A DNA stretch of 64,000 nucleotides from Pseudeuparius sepicola. Taxonomy: Eukaryota > Arthropoda > Insecta > Coleoptera > Anthribidae. How positions within the stretch are numbered: position 1 is the first letter of the stretch; the number at the start of each line of letters is the position of its first letter. Shown here piece after piece: positions 1-11,197 of this stretch. Location of the stretch: contig OY987308.1 of the NCBI GenBank assembly GCA_963920635.1, positions 1,306,225-1,370,224 on the forward strand, in the 5' to 3' direction. The position numbers were made by a program, and so were the translations under genes. The notes under the pieces are model-generated. The model did no database searches and had not been told where the DNA came from. It saw only the letters and a program-made list of their open reading frames with translations.

Positions 1-59
1 GTCAAAACTCTGTATATCCCGGACAAAAAAAAAATCGCCATTTCTTTATGATTCGATGT

Positions 60-72
60 GCGCCAACGGCGC
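60..72. other. Dyad 1: 5-bp inverted repeat GCGCC-AAC-GGCGC (one per monomer)
   Basis: GCGCC at 60-64 and GGCGC at 68-72 are exact reverse complements around the loop AAC. The right arm plus the next base is the palindrome GGCGCC. It recurs 14 bases into each monomer. Exceptions seen: the right arm reads GGCAC near 19552 and AGCGC near 34958; one C of the left arm is lost near 50538; and the right arm reads CGCGC near 63268 and 63599. It could act as a protein site or a cruciform, but that is inference. Confidence 0.8.
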
Positions 73-87
73 CTTGTAAAAACTGTT

Positions 88-100
88 GGAGAGGGTCTCC
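88..100. other. Dyad 2, L2 form: GGAGA-GGG-TCTCC
   Basis: GGAGA at 88-92 and TCTCC at 96-100 pair perfectly around GGG, so the L2 family keeps the inverted repeat with an A-T pair (A90, T98) where L1 has G-C. The five h monomers carry G with T, a wobble pair at the same positions. I saw no monomer with the opposite A/C mismatch. Confidence 0.85.
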
Positions 101-209
101 CCCACACCCCATACAACGCCGAAACATTTGCCAGGCCGTAGGAAATAAACTACAGGCGAAAAACCGTCAAAACTCTGTATATCCCGGACAAAAAAAAATC
201 GCCATTTCT

Positions 210-373
210 TTATGATTCGATGTGCGCCAACGGCGCCTTGTAAAAACTGTTGGGGAGGGTCCCCCCTACAACCCATACAACGCCGAAACATTTGCCAGGC
301 CGTAGGAAATAAACTACAGGCGAAAAACCGTCAAAACTCTGTATATCCCGGACAAAAAAAAATCGCCATTTCT
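210..373. repeat. Monomer class f (recombinant L1/M2)
   Basis: Left part L1 (GGGGAGGGTCCCCCC, TACAACCC) joined to right part M2 (AAATAAACTACAGG, ACCGTC), the reciprocal of class e. Copies are clustered: the left 4.5 kb (210, about 1030, 2014, 4310), 31.0-31.8 kb (31009, 31501, 31665), 43303, 55275, 59150 and 62922. The class is absent from the b/a'-rich zones. Confidence 0.85.
252..264. other. Dyad 2, L1 form: GGGGA-GGG-TCCCC
   Basis: GGGGA at 252-256 and TCCCC at 260-264 are exact reverse complements around GGG. This is the form in L1 monomers (a, a', b, f, i). The third base of the left arm (G254) faces the third base of the right arm (C262). These are exactly the two positions that change together in the L2 form. 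Confidence 0.85.
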
Positions 374-537
374 TTATGATTCGATGTGCGCCAACGGCGC
401 CTTGTAAAAACTGTTGGGGAGGGTCCCCCCTACAACCCATACAACGCCGAAACATTTGCCAGGCCGTAGGAAAAACACGTCAGGCGAAAAACTGTCAAAA
501 CTCTGTATATCCCGGACAAAAAAAAATCGCCATTTCT
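374..537. repeat. Monomer class a' (cacgtc variant of class a)
   Basis: Identical in layout to class a, but segment M reads CACGTCAGG instead of CACGACAGG. The change breaks the central pair of the GACAG/CTGTC dyad. The class recurs throughout the array as a marker of higher-order blocks: it precedes b in the core repeat and follows h in the h-anchored repeat. Confidence 0.88.
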
Positions 538-701
538 TTATGATTCGATGTGCGCCAACGGCGCCTTGTAAAAACTGTTGGGGAGGGTCCCCCCTACAAC
601 CCATACAACGCCGAAACATTTGCCAGGCCGTAGGAAAAACACGACAGGCGAAAAACTGTCAAAACTCTGTATATCCCGGACAAAAAAAAATCGCCATTTC
701 T
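538..701. repeat. Reference monomer, class a (L1/M1/ctctg)
   Basis: This is the commonest class and serves as the reference, phased from TTATGATTCG. Segment L reads GGGGAGGGTCCCCCC then TACAACCC. Segment M reads AAAAACACGACAGG followed by CGAAAAACTGTC. Segment R reads AAAACTCTG. It carries all three dyads: GCGCC-AAC-GGCGC, GGGGA-GGG-TCCCC and GACAG-(8 nt)-CTGTC. Long runs of this class dominate 50.6-57.5 kb. Confidence 0.9.
643..660. other. Dyad 3: GACAG-(8 nt)-CTGTC, only in M1/cacgac monomers
   Basis: GACAG at 643-647 and CTGTC at 656-660 are reverse complements around GCGAAAAA. Unlike dyad 2 this symmetry is not preserved. Class a' has GTCAG (one mismatch), M2 monomers pair TACAG with CCGTC (two mismatches), and k monomers have one mismatch. 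It is therefore probably incidental or class-specific. Confidence 0.7.
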
Positions 702-865
702 TTATGATTCGATGTGCGCCAACGGCGCCTTGTAAAAACTGTTGGGGAGGGTCCCCCCTACAACCCATACAACGCCGAAACATTTGCCAGGCCGTAGGAA
801 AAACACGACAGGCGAAAAACTGTCAAAACTCTGTATATCCCGGACAAAAAAAAATCGCCATTTCT

Positions 866-1029
866 TTATGATTCGATGTGCGCCAACGGCGCCTTGTAAA
901 AACTGTTGGAGAGGGTCTCCCCCACACCCCATACAACGCCGAAACATTTGCCAGGCCGTAGGAAATAAACTACAGGCGAAAAACCGTCAAAAATCTGTAT
1001 ATCCCGGACAAAAAAAAATCGCCATTTCT
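866..1029. repeat. Monomer class d (L2/M2/atctg)
   Basis: As class c, but with ATCTG in segment R. It alternates with class a and e' over 0.9-4.3 kb and reappears in the h-anchored blocks. Together c and d are the main L2/M2 family, against the L1/M1 family (a, a', b). The other classes look like recombinants of these two. Confidence 0.87.
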
Positions 1030-2505
1030 TTATGATTCGATGTGCGCCAACGGCGCCTTGTAAAAACTGTTGGGGAGGGTCCCCCCTACAACCCATACAA
1101 CGCCGAAACATTTGCCAGGCCGTAGGAAATAAACTACAGGCGAAAAACCGTCAAAACTCTGTATATCCCGGACAAAAAAAAATCGTTATTTCTTTATGAT
1201 TCGATGTGCGCCAACGGCGCCTTGTAAAAACTGTTGGAGAGGGTCTCCCCCACACCCCATACAACGCCGAAACATTTGCCAGGCCGTAGGAAATAAACTA
1301 CAGGCGAAAAACCGTCAAAACTCTGTATATCCCGGACAAAAAAAAATCGCCATTTCTTTATGATTAGATGTGCGCCAACGGCGCCTTGTAAAAACTGTTG
1401 GGGAGGGTCCCCCCTACAACCCATACAACGCCGAAACATTTGCCAGGCCGTAGGAAAAACACGACAGGCGAAAAACTGTCAAAACTCTGTATATCCCGGA
1501 CAAAAAAAAATCGCCATTTCTTTATGATTCGATGTGCGCCAACGGCGCCTTGTAAAAACTGTTGGAGAGGGTCTCCCCCACACCCCATACAACGCCGAAA
1601 CATTTGCCAGGCTGTAGGAAATAAACTACAGGCGAAAAACCGTCAAAAATCTGTATATCCCGGACAAAAAAAAATCGCCATTTCTTTATGATTCGATGTG
1701 CGCCAACGGCGCCTTGTAAAAACTGTTGGGGAGGGTCCCCCCTACAACCCATACAACGCCGAAACATTTGCCAGGCCGTAGGAAAAACACGACAGGCGAA
1801 AAACTGTCAAAACTCTGTATATCCCGGACAAAAAAAAATCGCCATTTCTTTATGATTCGATGTGCGCCAACGGCGCCTTGTAAAAACTGTTGGAGAGGGT
1901 CTCCCCCACACCCCATACAACGCCGAAACATTTGCCAAGCCGTAGGAAATAAACTACAGGCGAAAAACCGTCAAAAATCTGTATATCCCGGACAAAAAAA
2001 AATCGCCATTTCTTTATGATTCGATGTGCGCCAACGGCGCCTTGTAAAAACTGTTGGGGAGGGTCCCCCCTACAACCCATACAACGCCGAAACATTTGCC
2101 AGGCCGTAGGAAATAAACTACAGGCGAAAAACCGTCAAAACTCTGTATATCCCGGACAAAAAAAAATCGCCATTTCTTTATGATTCGATGTGCGCCAACG
2201 GCGCCTTGTAAAAACTGTTGGAGAGGGTCTCCCCCACACTCCATACAACGCCGAAACATTTGCCAGGCCGTAGGAAAAACACGACAGGCGAAAAACTGTC
2301 AAAACTCTGTATATCCCGGACAAAAAAAAATCGCCATTTCTTTATGATTCGATGTGCGCCAACGGCGCCTTGTAAAAACTGTTGGGGAGGGTCCCCCCTA
2401 CAACCCATACAACGCCGAAACATTTGCCAGGCCGTAGGAAAAACACGACAGGCGAAAAACTGTCAAAACTCTGTATATCCCGGACAAAAAAAAATCGCCA
2501 TTTCT

Positions 2506-4145
2506 TTATGATTCGATGTGCGCCAACGGCGCCTTGTAAAAACTGTTGGAGAGGGTCTCCCCCACACCCCATACAACGCCGAAACATTTGCCAGGCCGTA
2601 GGAAATAAACTACAGGCGAAAAACCGTCAAAAATCTGTATATCCCGGACAAAAAAAAATCGCCATTTCTTTATGATTCGATGTGCGCCAACGGCGCCTTG
2701 TAAAAACTGTTGGGGAGGGTCCCCCCTACAACCCATACAACGCCGAAACATTTGCCAGGCCGTAGGAAAAACACGACAGGCGAAAAACTGTCAAAACTCT
2801 GTATATCCCGGACAAAAAAAAATCGCCATTTCTTTATGATTCGATGTGCGCCAACGGCGCCTTGTAAAAACTGTTGGAGAGGGTCTCCCCTACAACCCAT
2901 ACAACGCCGAAACATTTGCCAGGCCGTAGGAAAAACACGACAGGCGAAAAACTGTCAAAACTCTGTATATCCCGGACAAAAAAAAATCGCCATTTCTTTA
3001 TGATTCGATGTGCGCCAACGGCGCCTTGTAAAAACTGTTGGAGAGGGTCTCCCCCACACCCCATACAACGCCGAAACATTTGCCAGGCCGTAGGAAATAA
3101 ACTACAGGCGAAAAACCGTCAAAAATCTGTATATCCCGGACAAAAAAAAATCGCCATTTCTTTATGATTCGATGTGCGCCAACGGCGCCTTGTAAAAACT
3201 GTTGGGGAGGGTCCCCCCTACAACCCATACAACGCCGAAACATTTGCCAGGCCGTAGGAAAAACACGACAGGCGAAAAACTGTCAAAACTCTGTATATCC
3301 CGGACAAAAAAAAATCGCCATTTCTTTATGATTCGATGTGCGCCAACGGCGCCTTGTAAAAACTGTTGGAGAGGGTCTCCCCCACACCCCATACAACGCC
3401 GAAACATTTGCCAGGCCGTAGGAAATAAACTACAGGCGAAAAACCGTCAAAAATCTGTATATCCCGGACAAAAAAAAATCGCCATTTCTTTATGATTCGA
3501 TGTGCGCCAACGGCGCCTTGTAAAAACTGTTGGGGAGGGTCCCCCCTACAACCCATACAACGCCGAAACATTTGCCAGGCCGTAGGAAAAACACGACAGG
3601 CGAAAAACTGTCAAAACTCTGTATATCCCGGACAAAAAAAAATCGCCATTTCTTTATGATTCGATGTGCGCCAACGGCGCCTTGTAAAAACTGTTGGAGA
3701 GGGTCTCCCCTACAACCCATACAACGCCGAAACATTTGCCAGGCCGTAGGAAAAACACGACAGGCGAAAAACTGTCAAAACTCTGTATATCCCGGACAAA
3801 AAAAAATCGCCATTTCTTTATGATTCGATGTGCGCCAACGGCGCCTTGTAAAAACTGTTGGAGAGGGTCTCCCCCACACCCCATACAACGCCGAAACATT
3901 TGCCAGGCCGTAGGAAATAAACTACAGGCGAAAAACCGTCAAAAATCTGTATATCCCGGACAAAAAAAAATCGCCATTTCTTTATGATTCGATGTGCGCC
4001 AACGGCGCCTTGTAAAAACTGTTGGGGAGGGTCCCCCCTACAACCCATACAACGCCGAAACATTTGCCAGGCCGTAGGAAAAACACGACAGGCGAAAAAC
4101 TGTCAAAACTCTGTATATCCCGGACAAAAAAAAATCGCCATTTCT
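2506..4145. repeat. Tandem 5-mer duplication (d-a-e'-d-a, 820 bp, twice)
   Basis: The class order d, a, e', d, a at 2506-3325 repeats exactly at 3326-4145, a period of 820 bp (5 x 164). The rare e' monomers at 2834 and 3654 mark the copies. This is a young unequal-exchange product in the left zone of the array. Confidence 0.82.
2834..2997. repeat. Monomer class e' (recombination inside segment L)
   Basis: The left half of segment L is the L2 form (GGAGAGGGTCTCC) and its right half is the L1 form (CCTACAACCC), followed by M1. The exchange point therefore lies between the 11th and 16th base of segment L. Further copies lie at 3654-3817 and 28385-28548. The same L with ATCTG (e'b) is at 24613-24776 and 28549-28712. 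Confidence 0.85.
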
Positions 4146-4473
4146 TTATGATTCGATGTGCGCCAACGGCGCCTTGTAAAAACTGTTGGAGAGGGTCTCC
4201 CCCACACCCCATACAACGCCGAAACATTTGCCAGGCCGTAGGAAATAAACTACAGGCGAAAAACCGTCAAAAATCTGTATATCCCGGACAAAAAAAAATC
4301 GCCATTTCTTTATGATTCGATGTGCGCCAACGGCGCCTTGTAAAAACTGTTGGGGAGGGTCCCCCCTACAACCCATACAACGCCGAAACATTTGCCAGGC
4401 CGTAGGAAATAAACTACAGGCGAAAAACCGTCAAAACTCTGTATATCCCGGACAAAAAAAAATCGCCATTTCT

Positions 4474-4637
4474 TTATGATTCGATGTGCGCCAACGGCGC
4501 CTTGTAAAAACTGTTGGGGAGGGTCCCCCCTACAACCCATACAACGCCGAAACATTTGCCAGGCCGTAGGAAAAACACGACAGGCGAAAAACTGTCAAAA
4601 ATCTGTATATCCCGGACAAAAAAAAATCGCCATTTCT
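4474..4637. repeat. Monomer class b (L1/M1/atctg)
   Basis: Class b differs from class a only in segment R, where CAAAAATCTG replaces CAAAACTCTG, lengthening that A tract from four to five. This is the first copy in the window. The class is frequent from 4.5 to 49.7 kb, often as runs of two to four, and is absent between about 49.7 and 56.6 kb. It therefore marks a compositional zone. Confidence 0.88.
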
Positions 4638-6113
4638 TTATGATTCGATGTGCGCCAACGGCGCCTTGTAAAAACTGTTGGGGAGGGTCCCCCCTACAAC
4701 CCATACAACGCCGAAACATTTGCCAGGCCGTAGGAAAAACACGTCAGGCGAAAAACTGTCAAAACTCTGTATATCCCGGACAAAAAAAAATCGCCATTTC
4801 TTTATGATTCGATGTGCGCCAACGGCGCCTTGTAAAAACTGTTGGGGAGGGTCCCCCCTACAACCCATACAACGCCGAAACATTTGCCAGGCCGTAGGAA
4901 AAACACGACAGGCGAAAAACTGTCAAAACTCTGTATATCCCGGACAAAAAAAAATCGCCATTTCTTTATGATTCGATGTGCGCCAACGGCGCCTTGTAAA
5001 AACTGTTGGAGAGGGTCTCCCCCACACCCCATACAACGCCGAAACATTTGCCAGGCCGTAGGAAATAAACTACAGGCGAAAAACCGTCAAAAATCTGTAT
5101 ATCCCGGACAAAAAAAAATCGCCATTTCTTTATGATTCGATGTGCGCCAACGGCGCCTTGTAAAAACTGTTGGGGAGGGTCCCCCCTACAACCCATACAA
5201 CGCCGAAACATTTGCCAGGCCGTAGGAAAAACACGACAGGCGAAAAACTGTCAAAAATCTGTATATCCCGGACAAAAAAAAATCGCCATTTCTTTATGAT
5301 TCGATGTGCGCCAACGGCGCCTTGTAAAAACTGTTGGGGAGGGTCCCCCCTACAACCCATACAACGCCGAAACATTTGCCAGGCCGTAGGAAAAACACGA
5401 CAGGCGAAAAACTGTCAAAACTCTGTATATCCCGGACAAAAAAAAATCGCCATTTCTTTATGATTCGATGTGCGCCAACGGCGCCTTGTAAAAACTGTTG
5501 GGGAGGGTCCCCCCTACAACCCATACAACGCCGAAACATTTGCCAGGCCGTAGGAAAAACACGACAGGCGAAAAACTGTCAAAACTCTGTATATCCCGGA
5601 CAAAAAAAAATCGCCATTTCTTTATGATTCGATGTGCGCCAACGGCGCCTTGTAAAAACTGTTGGGGAGGGTCCCCCCTACAACCCATACAACGCCGAAA
5701 CATTTGCCAGGCCGTAGGAAAAACACGACAGGCGAAAAACTGTCAAAAATCTGTATATCCCGGACAAAAAAAAATCGCCATTTCTTTATGATTCGATGTG
5801 CGCCAACGGCGCCTTGTAAAAACTGTTGGGGAGGGTCCCCCCTACAACCCATACAACGCCGAAACATTTGCCAGGCCGTAGGAAAAACACGTCAGGCGAA
5901 AAACTGTCAAAACTCTGTATATCCCGGACAAAAAAAAATCGCCATTTCTTTATGATTCGATGTGCGCCAACGGCGCCTTGTAAAAACTGTTGGGGAGGGT
6001 CCCCCCTACAACCCATACAACGCCGAAACATTTGCCAGGCCGTAGGAAAAACACGACAGGCGAAAAACTGTCAAAACTCTGTATATCCCGGACAAAAAAA
6101 AATCGCCATTTCT

Positions 6114-6277
6114 TTATGATTCGATGTGCGCCAACGGCGCCTTGTAAAAACTGTTGGAGAGGGTCTCCCCCACACCCCATACAACGCCGAAACATTTGCC
6201 AGGCCGTAGGAAAAACACGACAGGCGAAAAACTGTCAAAACTCTGTATATCCCGGACAAAAAAAAATCGCCATTTCT
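6114..6277. repeat. Monomer class e (recombinant L2/M1)
   Basis: The left part carries L2 (GGAGAGGGTCTCCCCC, ACACCCC). The right part carries M1 (CACGACAGG, ACTGTC) and CTCTG. It is most simply a recombinant of the two families with the exchange somewhere in the conserved block between L and M, which is about 35 bp. An earlier variant copy sits at 2178-2341, with CACACTCC in place of CACACCCC. Confidence 0.85.
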
Positions 6278-8081
6278 TTATGATTCGATGTGCGCCAACG
6301 GCGCCTTGTAAAAACTGTTGGGGAGGGTCCCCCCTACAACCCATACAACGCCGAAACATTTGCCAGGCCGTAGGAAAAACACGACAGGCGAAAAACTGTC
6401 AAAAATCTGTATATCCCGGACAAAAAAAAATCGCCATTTCTTTATGATTCGATGTGCGCCAACGGCGCCTTGTAAAAACTGTTGGGGAGGGTCCCCCCTA
6501 CAACCCATACAACGCCGAAACATTTGCCAGGCCGTAGGAAAAACACGTCAGGCGAAAAACTGTCAAAACTCTGTATATCCCGGACAAAAAAAAATCGCCA
6601 TTTCTTTATGATTCGATGTGCGCCAACGGCGCCTTGTAAAAACTGTTGGGGAGGGTCCCCCCTACAACCCATACAACGCCGAAACATTTGCCAGGCCGTA
6701 GGAAAAACACGACAGGCGAAAAACTGTCAAAAATCTGTATATCCCGGACAAAAAAAAATCGCCATTTCTTTATGATTCGATGTGCGCCAACGGCGCCTTG
6801 TAAAAACTGTTGGGGAGGGTCCCCCCTACAACACATACAACGCCGAAACATTTGCCAGGCCGTAGGAAAAACACGACAGGCGAAAAACTGTCAAAAATCT
6901 GTATATCCCGGACAAAAAAAAATCGCCATTTCTTTATGATTCGATGTGCGCCAACGGCGCCTTGTAAAAACTGTTGGGGAGGGTCCCCCCTACAGCCCAT
7001 ACAACGCCGAAACATTTGCCAGGCCGTAGGAAAAACACGACAGGCGAAAAACTGTCAAAACTCTGTATATCCCGGACAAAAAAAAATCGCCATTTCTTTA
7101 TGATTCGATGTGCGCCAACGGCGCCTTGTAAAAACTGTTGGGGAGGGTCCCCCCTACAACCCATACAACGCCGAAACATTTGCCAGGCCGTAGGAAAAAC
7201 ACGTCAGGCGAAAAACTGTCAAAACTCTGTATATCCCGGACAAAAAAAAATCGCCATTTCTTTATGATTCGATGTGCGCCAACGGCGCCTTGTAAAAACT
7301 GTTGGAGAGGGTCTCCCCCACACCCCATACAACGCCGAAACATTTGCCAGGCCGTAGGAAATAAACTACAGGCGAAAAACCGTCAAAAATCTGTATATCC
7401 CGGACAAAAAAAAATCGCCATTTCTTTATGATTCGATGTGCGCCAACGGCGCCTTGTAAAAACTGTTGGGGAGGGTCCCCCCTACAACCCATACAACGCC
7501 GAAACATTTGCCAGGCCGTAGGAAAAACACGACAGGCGAAAAACTGTCAAAAATCTGTATATCCCGGACAAAAAAAAATCGCCATTTCTTTATGATTCGA
7601 TGTGCGCCAACGGCGCCTTGTAAAAACTGTTGGGGAGGGTCCCCCCTACAACCCATACAACGCCGAAACATATGCCAGGCCGTAGGAAAAACACGACAGG
7701 CGAAAAACTGTCAAAACTCTGTATATCCCGGACAAAAAAAAATCGCCATTTCTTTATGATTCGATGTGCGCCAACGGCGCCTTGTAAAAACTGTTGGGGA
7801 GGGTCCCCCCTACAACCCATACAACGCCGAAACATTTGCCAGGCCGTAGGAAAAACACGACAGGCGAAAAACTGTCAAAACTCTGTATATCCCGGACAAA
7901 AAAAAATCGCCATTTCTTTATGATTCGATGTGCGCCAACGGCGCCTTGTAAAAACTGTTGGAGAGGGTCTCCCCCACACCCCATACAACGCCGAAACATT
8001 TGCCAGGCCGTAGGAAAAACACGACAGGCGAAAAACTGTCAAAACTCTGTATATCCCGGACAAAAAAAAATCGCCATTTCT

Positions 8082-8409
8082 TTATGATTCGATGTGCGCC
8101 AACGGCGCCTTGTAAAAACTGTTGGGGAGGGTCCCCCCTACAACCCACACAACGCCGAAACATTTGCCAGGCCGTAGGAAAAACACGACAGGCGAAAAAC
8201 TGTCAAAAATCTGTATATCCCGGACAAAAAAAAATCGCCATTTCTTTATGATTCGATGTGCGCCAACGGCGCCTTGTAAAAACTGTTGGGGAGGGTCCCC
8301 CCTACAACCCACACAACGCCGAAACATTTGCCAGGCCGTAGGAAAAACACGACAGGCGAAAAACTGTCAAAACTCTGTATATCCCGGACAAAAAAAAATC
8401 GCCATTTCT
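8082..8409. repeat. Adjacent monomers sharing a private CCCACAC change
   Basis: Both monomers read CAACCCACACAACG where nearly every other copy reads CAACCCATACAACG (changes near 8148 and 8312). The first is class b and the second class a, so the private change was copied across neighbouring units of different class. This points to short-tract conversion or a single-monomer exchange. Confidence 0.75.
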
Positions 8410-9721
8410 TTATGATTCGATGTGCGCCAACGGCGCCTTGTAAAAACTGTTGGGGAGGGTCCCCCCTACAACCCATACAACGCCGAAACATTTGCCAGGC
8501 CGTAGGAAAAACACGTCAGGCGAAAAACTGTCAAAACTCTGTATATCCCGGACAAAAAAAAATCGCCATTTCTTTATGATTCGATGTGCGCCAACGGCGC
8601 CTTGTAAAAACTGTTGGGGAGGGTCCCCCCTACAACCCATACAACGCCGAAACATTTGCCAGGCCGTAGGAAAAACACGACAGGCGAAAAACTGTCAAAA
8701 ATCTGTATATCCCGGACAAAAAAAAATCGCCATTTCTTTATGATTCGATGTGCGCCAACGGCGCCTTGTAAAAACTGTTGGGGAGGGTCCCCCCTACAAC
8801 CCATACAACGCCGAAACATTTGCCAGGCCGTAGGAAAAACACGACAGGCGAAAAACTGTCAAAACTCTGTATATCCCGGACAAAAAAAAATCGCCATTTC
8901 TTTATGATTCGATGTGCGCCAACGGCGCCTTGTAAAAACTGTTGGAGAGGGTCTCCCCCACACCCCATACAACGCCGAAACATTTGCCAGGCCGTAGGAA
9001 ATAAACTACAGGCGAAAAACCGTCAAAACTCTGTATATCCCGGACAAAAAAAAATCGCCATTTCTTTATGATTCGATGTGCGCCAACGGCGCCTTGTAAA
9101 AACTGTTGGGGAGGGTCCCCCCTACAACCCATACAACGCCGAAACATTTGCCAGGCCGTAGGAAAAACACGTCAGGCGAAAAACTGTCAAAACTCTGTAT
9201 ATCCCGGACAAAAAAAAATCGCCATTTCTTTATGATTCGATGTGCGCCAACGGCGCCTTGTAAAAACTGTTGGGGAGGGTCCCCCCTACAACCCATACAA
9301 CGCCGAAACATTTGCCAGGCCGTAGGAAAAACACGACAGGCGAAAAACTGTCAAAAATCTGTATATCCCGGACAAAAAAAAATCGCCATTTCTTTATGAT
9401 TCGATGTGCGCCAACGGCGCCTTGTAAAAACTGTTGGGGAGGGTCCCCCCTACAACCCATAAAACGCCGAAACATTTGCCAGGCCGTAGGAAAAACACGA
9501 CAGGCGAAAAACTGTCAAAAATCTGTATATCCCGGACAAAAAAAAATCGCCATTTCTTTATGATTCGATGTGCGCCAACGGCGCCTTGTAAAAACTGTTG
9601 GGGAGGGTCCCCCCTACAACCCATACAACGCCGAAACATTTGCCAGGCCGTAGGAAAAACACGACAGGCGAAAAACTGTCAAAAATCTGTATATCCCGGA
9701 CAAAAAAAAATCGCCATTTCT
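8410..9721. repeat. Core higher-order unit, copy 1 (a'-b-a-c-a'-b-b-b)
   Basis: Eight monomers in the order a', b, a, c, a', b, b, b (1312 bp). The same order occurs at 11198, 14970, 17266 and, one b shorter, at 19857. In the three copies at 11198, 14970 and 19857 the core is preceded by b-i; at 17266 it is preceded by eb-i. This copy is preceded by class a, so it is the most diverged version. A private CATAAAACG lies near 9460. Confidence 0.75.
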
Positions 9722-11033
9722 TTATGATTCGATGTGCGCCAACGGCGCCTTGTAAAAACTGTTGGGGAGGGTCCCCCCTACAACCCATACAACGCCGAAA
9801 CATTTGCCAGGCCGTAGGAAAAACACGACAGGCGAAAAACTGTCAAAACTCTGTATATCCCGGACAAAAAAAAATCGCCATTTCTTTATGATTCGATGTG
9901 CGCCAACGGCGCCTTGTAAAAACTGTTGGGGAGGGTCCCCCCTACAACCCATACAACGCCGAAACATTTGCCAGGCCGTAGGAAAAACACGTCAGGCGAA
10001 AAACTGTCAAAACTCTGTATATCCCGGACAAAAAAAAATCGCCATTTCTTTATGATTCGATGTGCGCCAACGGCGCCTTGTAAAAACTGTTGGAGAGGGT
10101 CTCCCCCACACCCCATACAACGCCGAAACATTTGCCAGGCCGTAGGAAATAAACTACAGGCGAAAAACCGTCAAAAATCTGTATATCCCGGACAAAAAAA
10201 AATCGCCATTTCTTTATGATTCGATGTGCGCCAACGGCGCCTTGTAAAAACTGTTGGGGAGGGTCCCCCCTACAACCCATACAACGCCGAAACATTTGCC
10301 AGGCCGTAGGAAAAACACGACAGGCGAAAAACTGTCAAAAATCTGTATATCCCGGACAAAAAAAAATCGCCATTTCTTTATGATTCGATGTGCGCCAACG
10401 GCGCCTTGTAAAAACTGTTGGGGAGGGTCCCCCCTACAACCCATACAACGCCGAAACATTTGCCAGGCCGTAGGAAAAACACGACAGGCGAAAAACTGTC
10501 AAAACTCTGTATATCCCGGACAAAAAAAAATCGCCATTTCTTTATGATTCGATGTGCGCCAACGGCGCCTTGTAAAAACTGTTGGGGAGGGTCCCCCCTA
10601 CAACCCATACAACGCCGAAACATTTGCCAGGCCGTAGGAAAAACACGACAGGCGAAAAACTGTCAAAACTCTGTATATCCCGGACAAAAAAAAATCGCCA
10701 TTTCTTTATGATTCGATGTGCGCCAACGGCGCCTTGTAAAAACTGTTGGAGAGGGTCTCCCCCACACCCCATACAACGCCGAAACATTTGCCAGGCCGTA
10801 GGAAAAACACGACAGGCGAAAAACTGTCAAAACTCTGTATATCCCGGACAAAAAAAAATCGCCATTTCTTTATGATTCGATGTGCGCCAACGGCGCCTTG
10901 TAAAAACTGTTGGGGAGGGTCCCCCCTACAACCCATACAACGCCGAAACATTTGCCAGGCCGTAGGAAAAACACGACAGGCGAAAAACTGTCAAAAATCT
11001 GTATATCCCGGACAAAAAAAAATCGCCATTTCT

Positions 11034-11197
11034 TTATGATTCGATGTGCGCCAACGGCGCCTTGTAAAAACTGTTGGGGAGGGTCCCCCCTACACCCCAT
11101 ACAACGCCGAAACATTTGCCAGGCCGTAGGAAAAACACGACAGGCGAAAAACTGTCAAAACTCTGTATATCCCGGACAAAAAAAAATCGCCATTTCT
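11034..11197. repeat. Monomer class i (L1 with TACACCCC)
   Basis: Segment L is L1 up to CCCCCCTAC and then L2 (ACCCC) at the fourth diagnostic site, a third exchange point inside L. Copies start at 11034, 14806, 17102, 19693, 23465, 44779, 44943, 45435 and 45927. The class anchors the core higher-order repeat and the 492-bp trimer. Confidence 0.84.

Larger units (their letters stand above)
46..209. repeat. Monomer class c (L2/M2/ctctg), first full monomer
   Basis: Segment L is the second form, GGAGAGGGTCTCCCCC then ACACCCC. Segment M is the second form, GGAAATAAACTACAGG followed by CGAAAAACCGTC. It ends in CTCTG. The M2 form creates an AATAAA hexamer on the given strand, which M1 monomers lack. 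This is the first complete monomer. It follows a partial copy at 1-45 whose A tract has ten residues instead of nine. Confidence 0.88.

Noticed and set aside
50..66. Pol III promoter or tRNA-derived SINE origin (GATTCGATG resembles a B box, and the unit carries an A9 tail)
   Set aside because: The last bases of the B box do not match, no A box was found at a suitable distance upstream, and there are no target-site duplications. The resemblance is short enough to be chance.
20..72. Intrinsic terminator on the minus strand (GC-rich dyad 1 and the T9 tract)
   Set aside because: About 25-30 bases separate the stem from the T run, so the required adjacency is missing, and no gene is present to terminate.
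88..110. G-quadruplex in segment L
   Set aside because: Each monomer has only two G runs on this strand and one long C run; the nearest further runs are too short or distant. A hairpin is the better description.
270..290. CENP-B box
   Set aside because: The best candidate, on the minus strand across CCCATACAACGCCGAAA, matches TTCG and part of CGGG but only about six of nine essential positions. No better match was seen on either strand.
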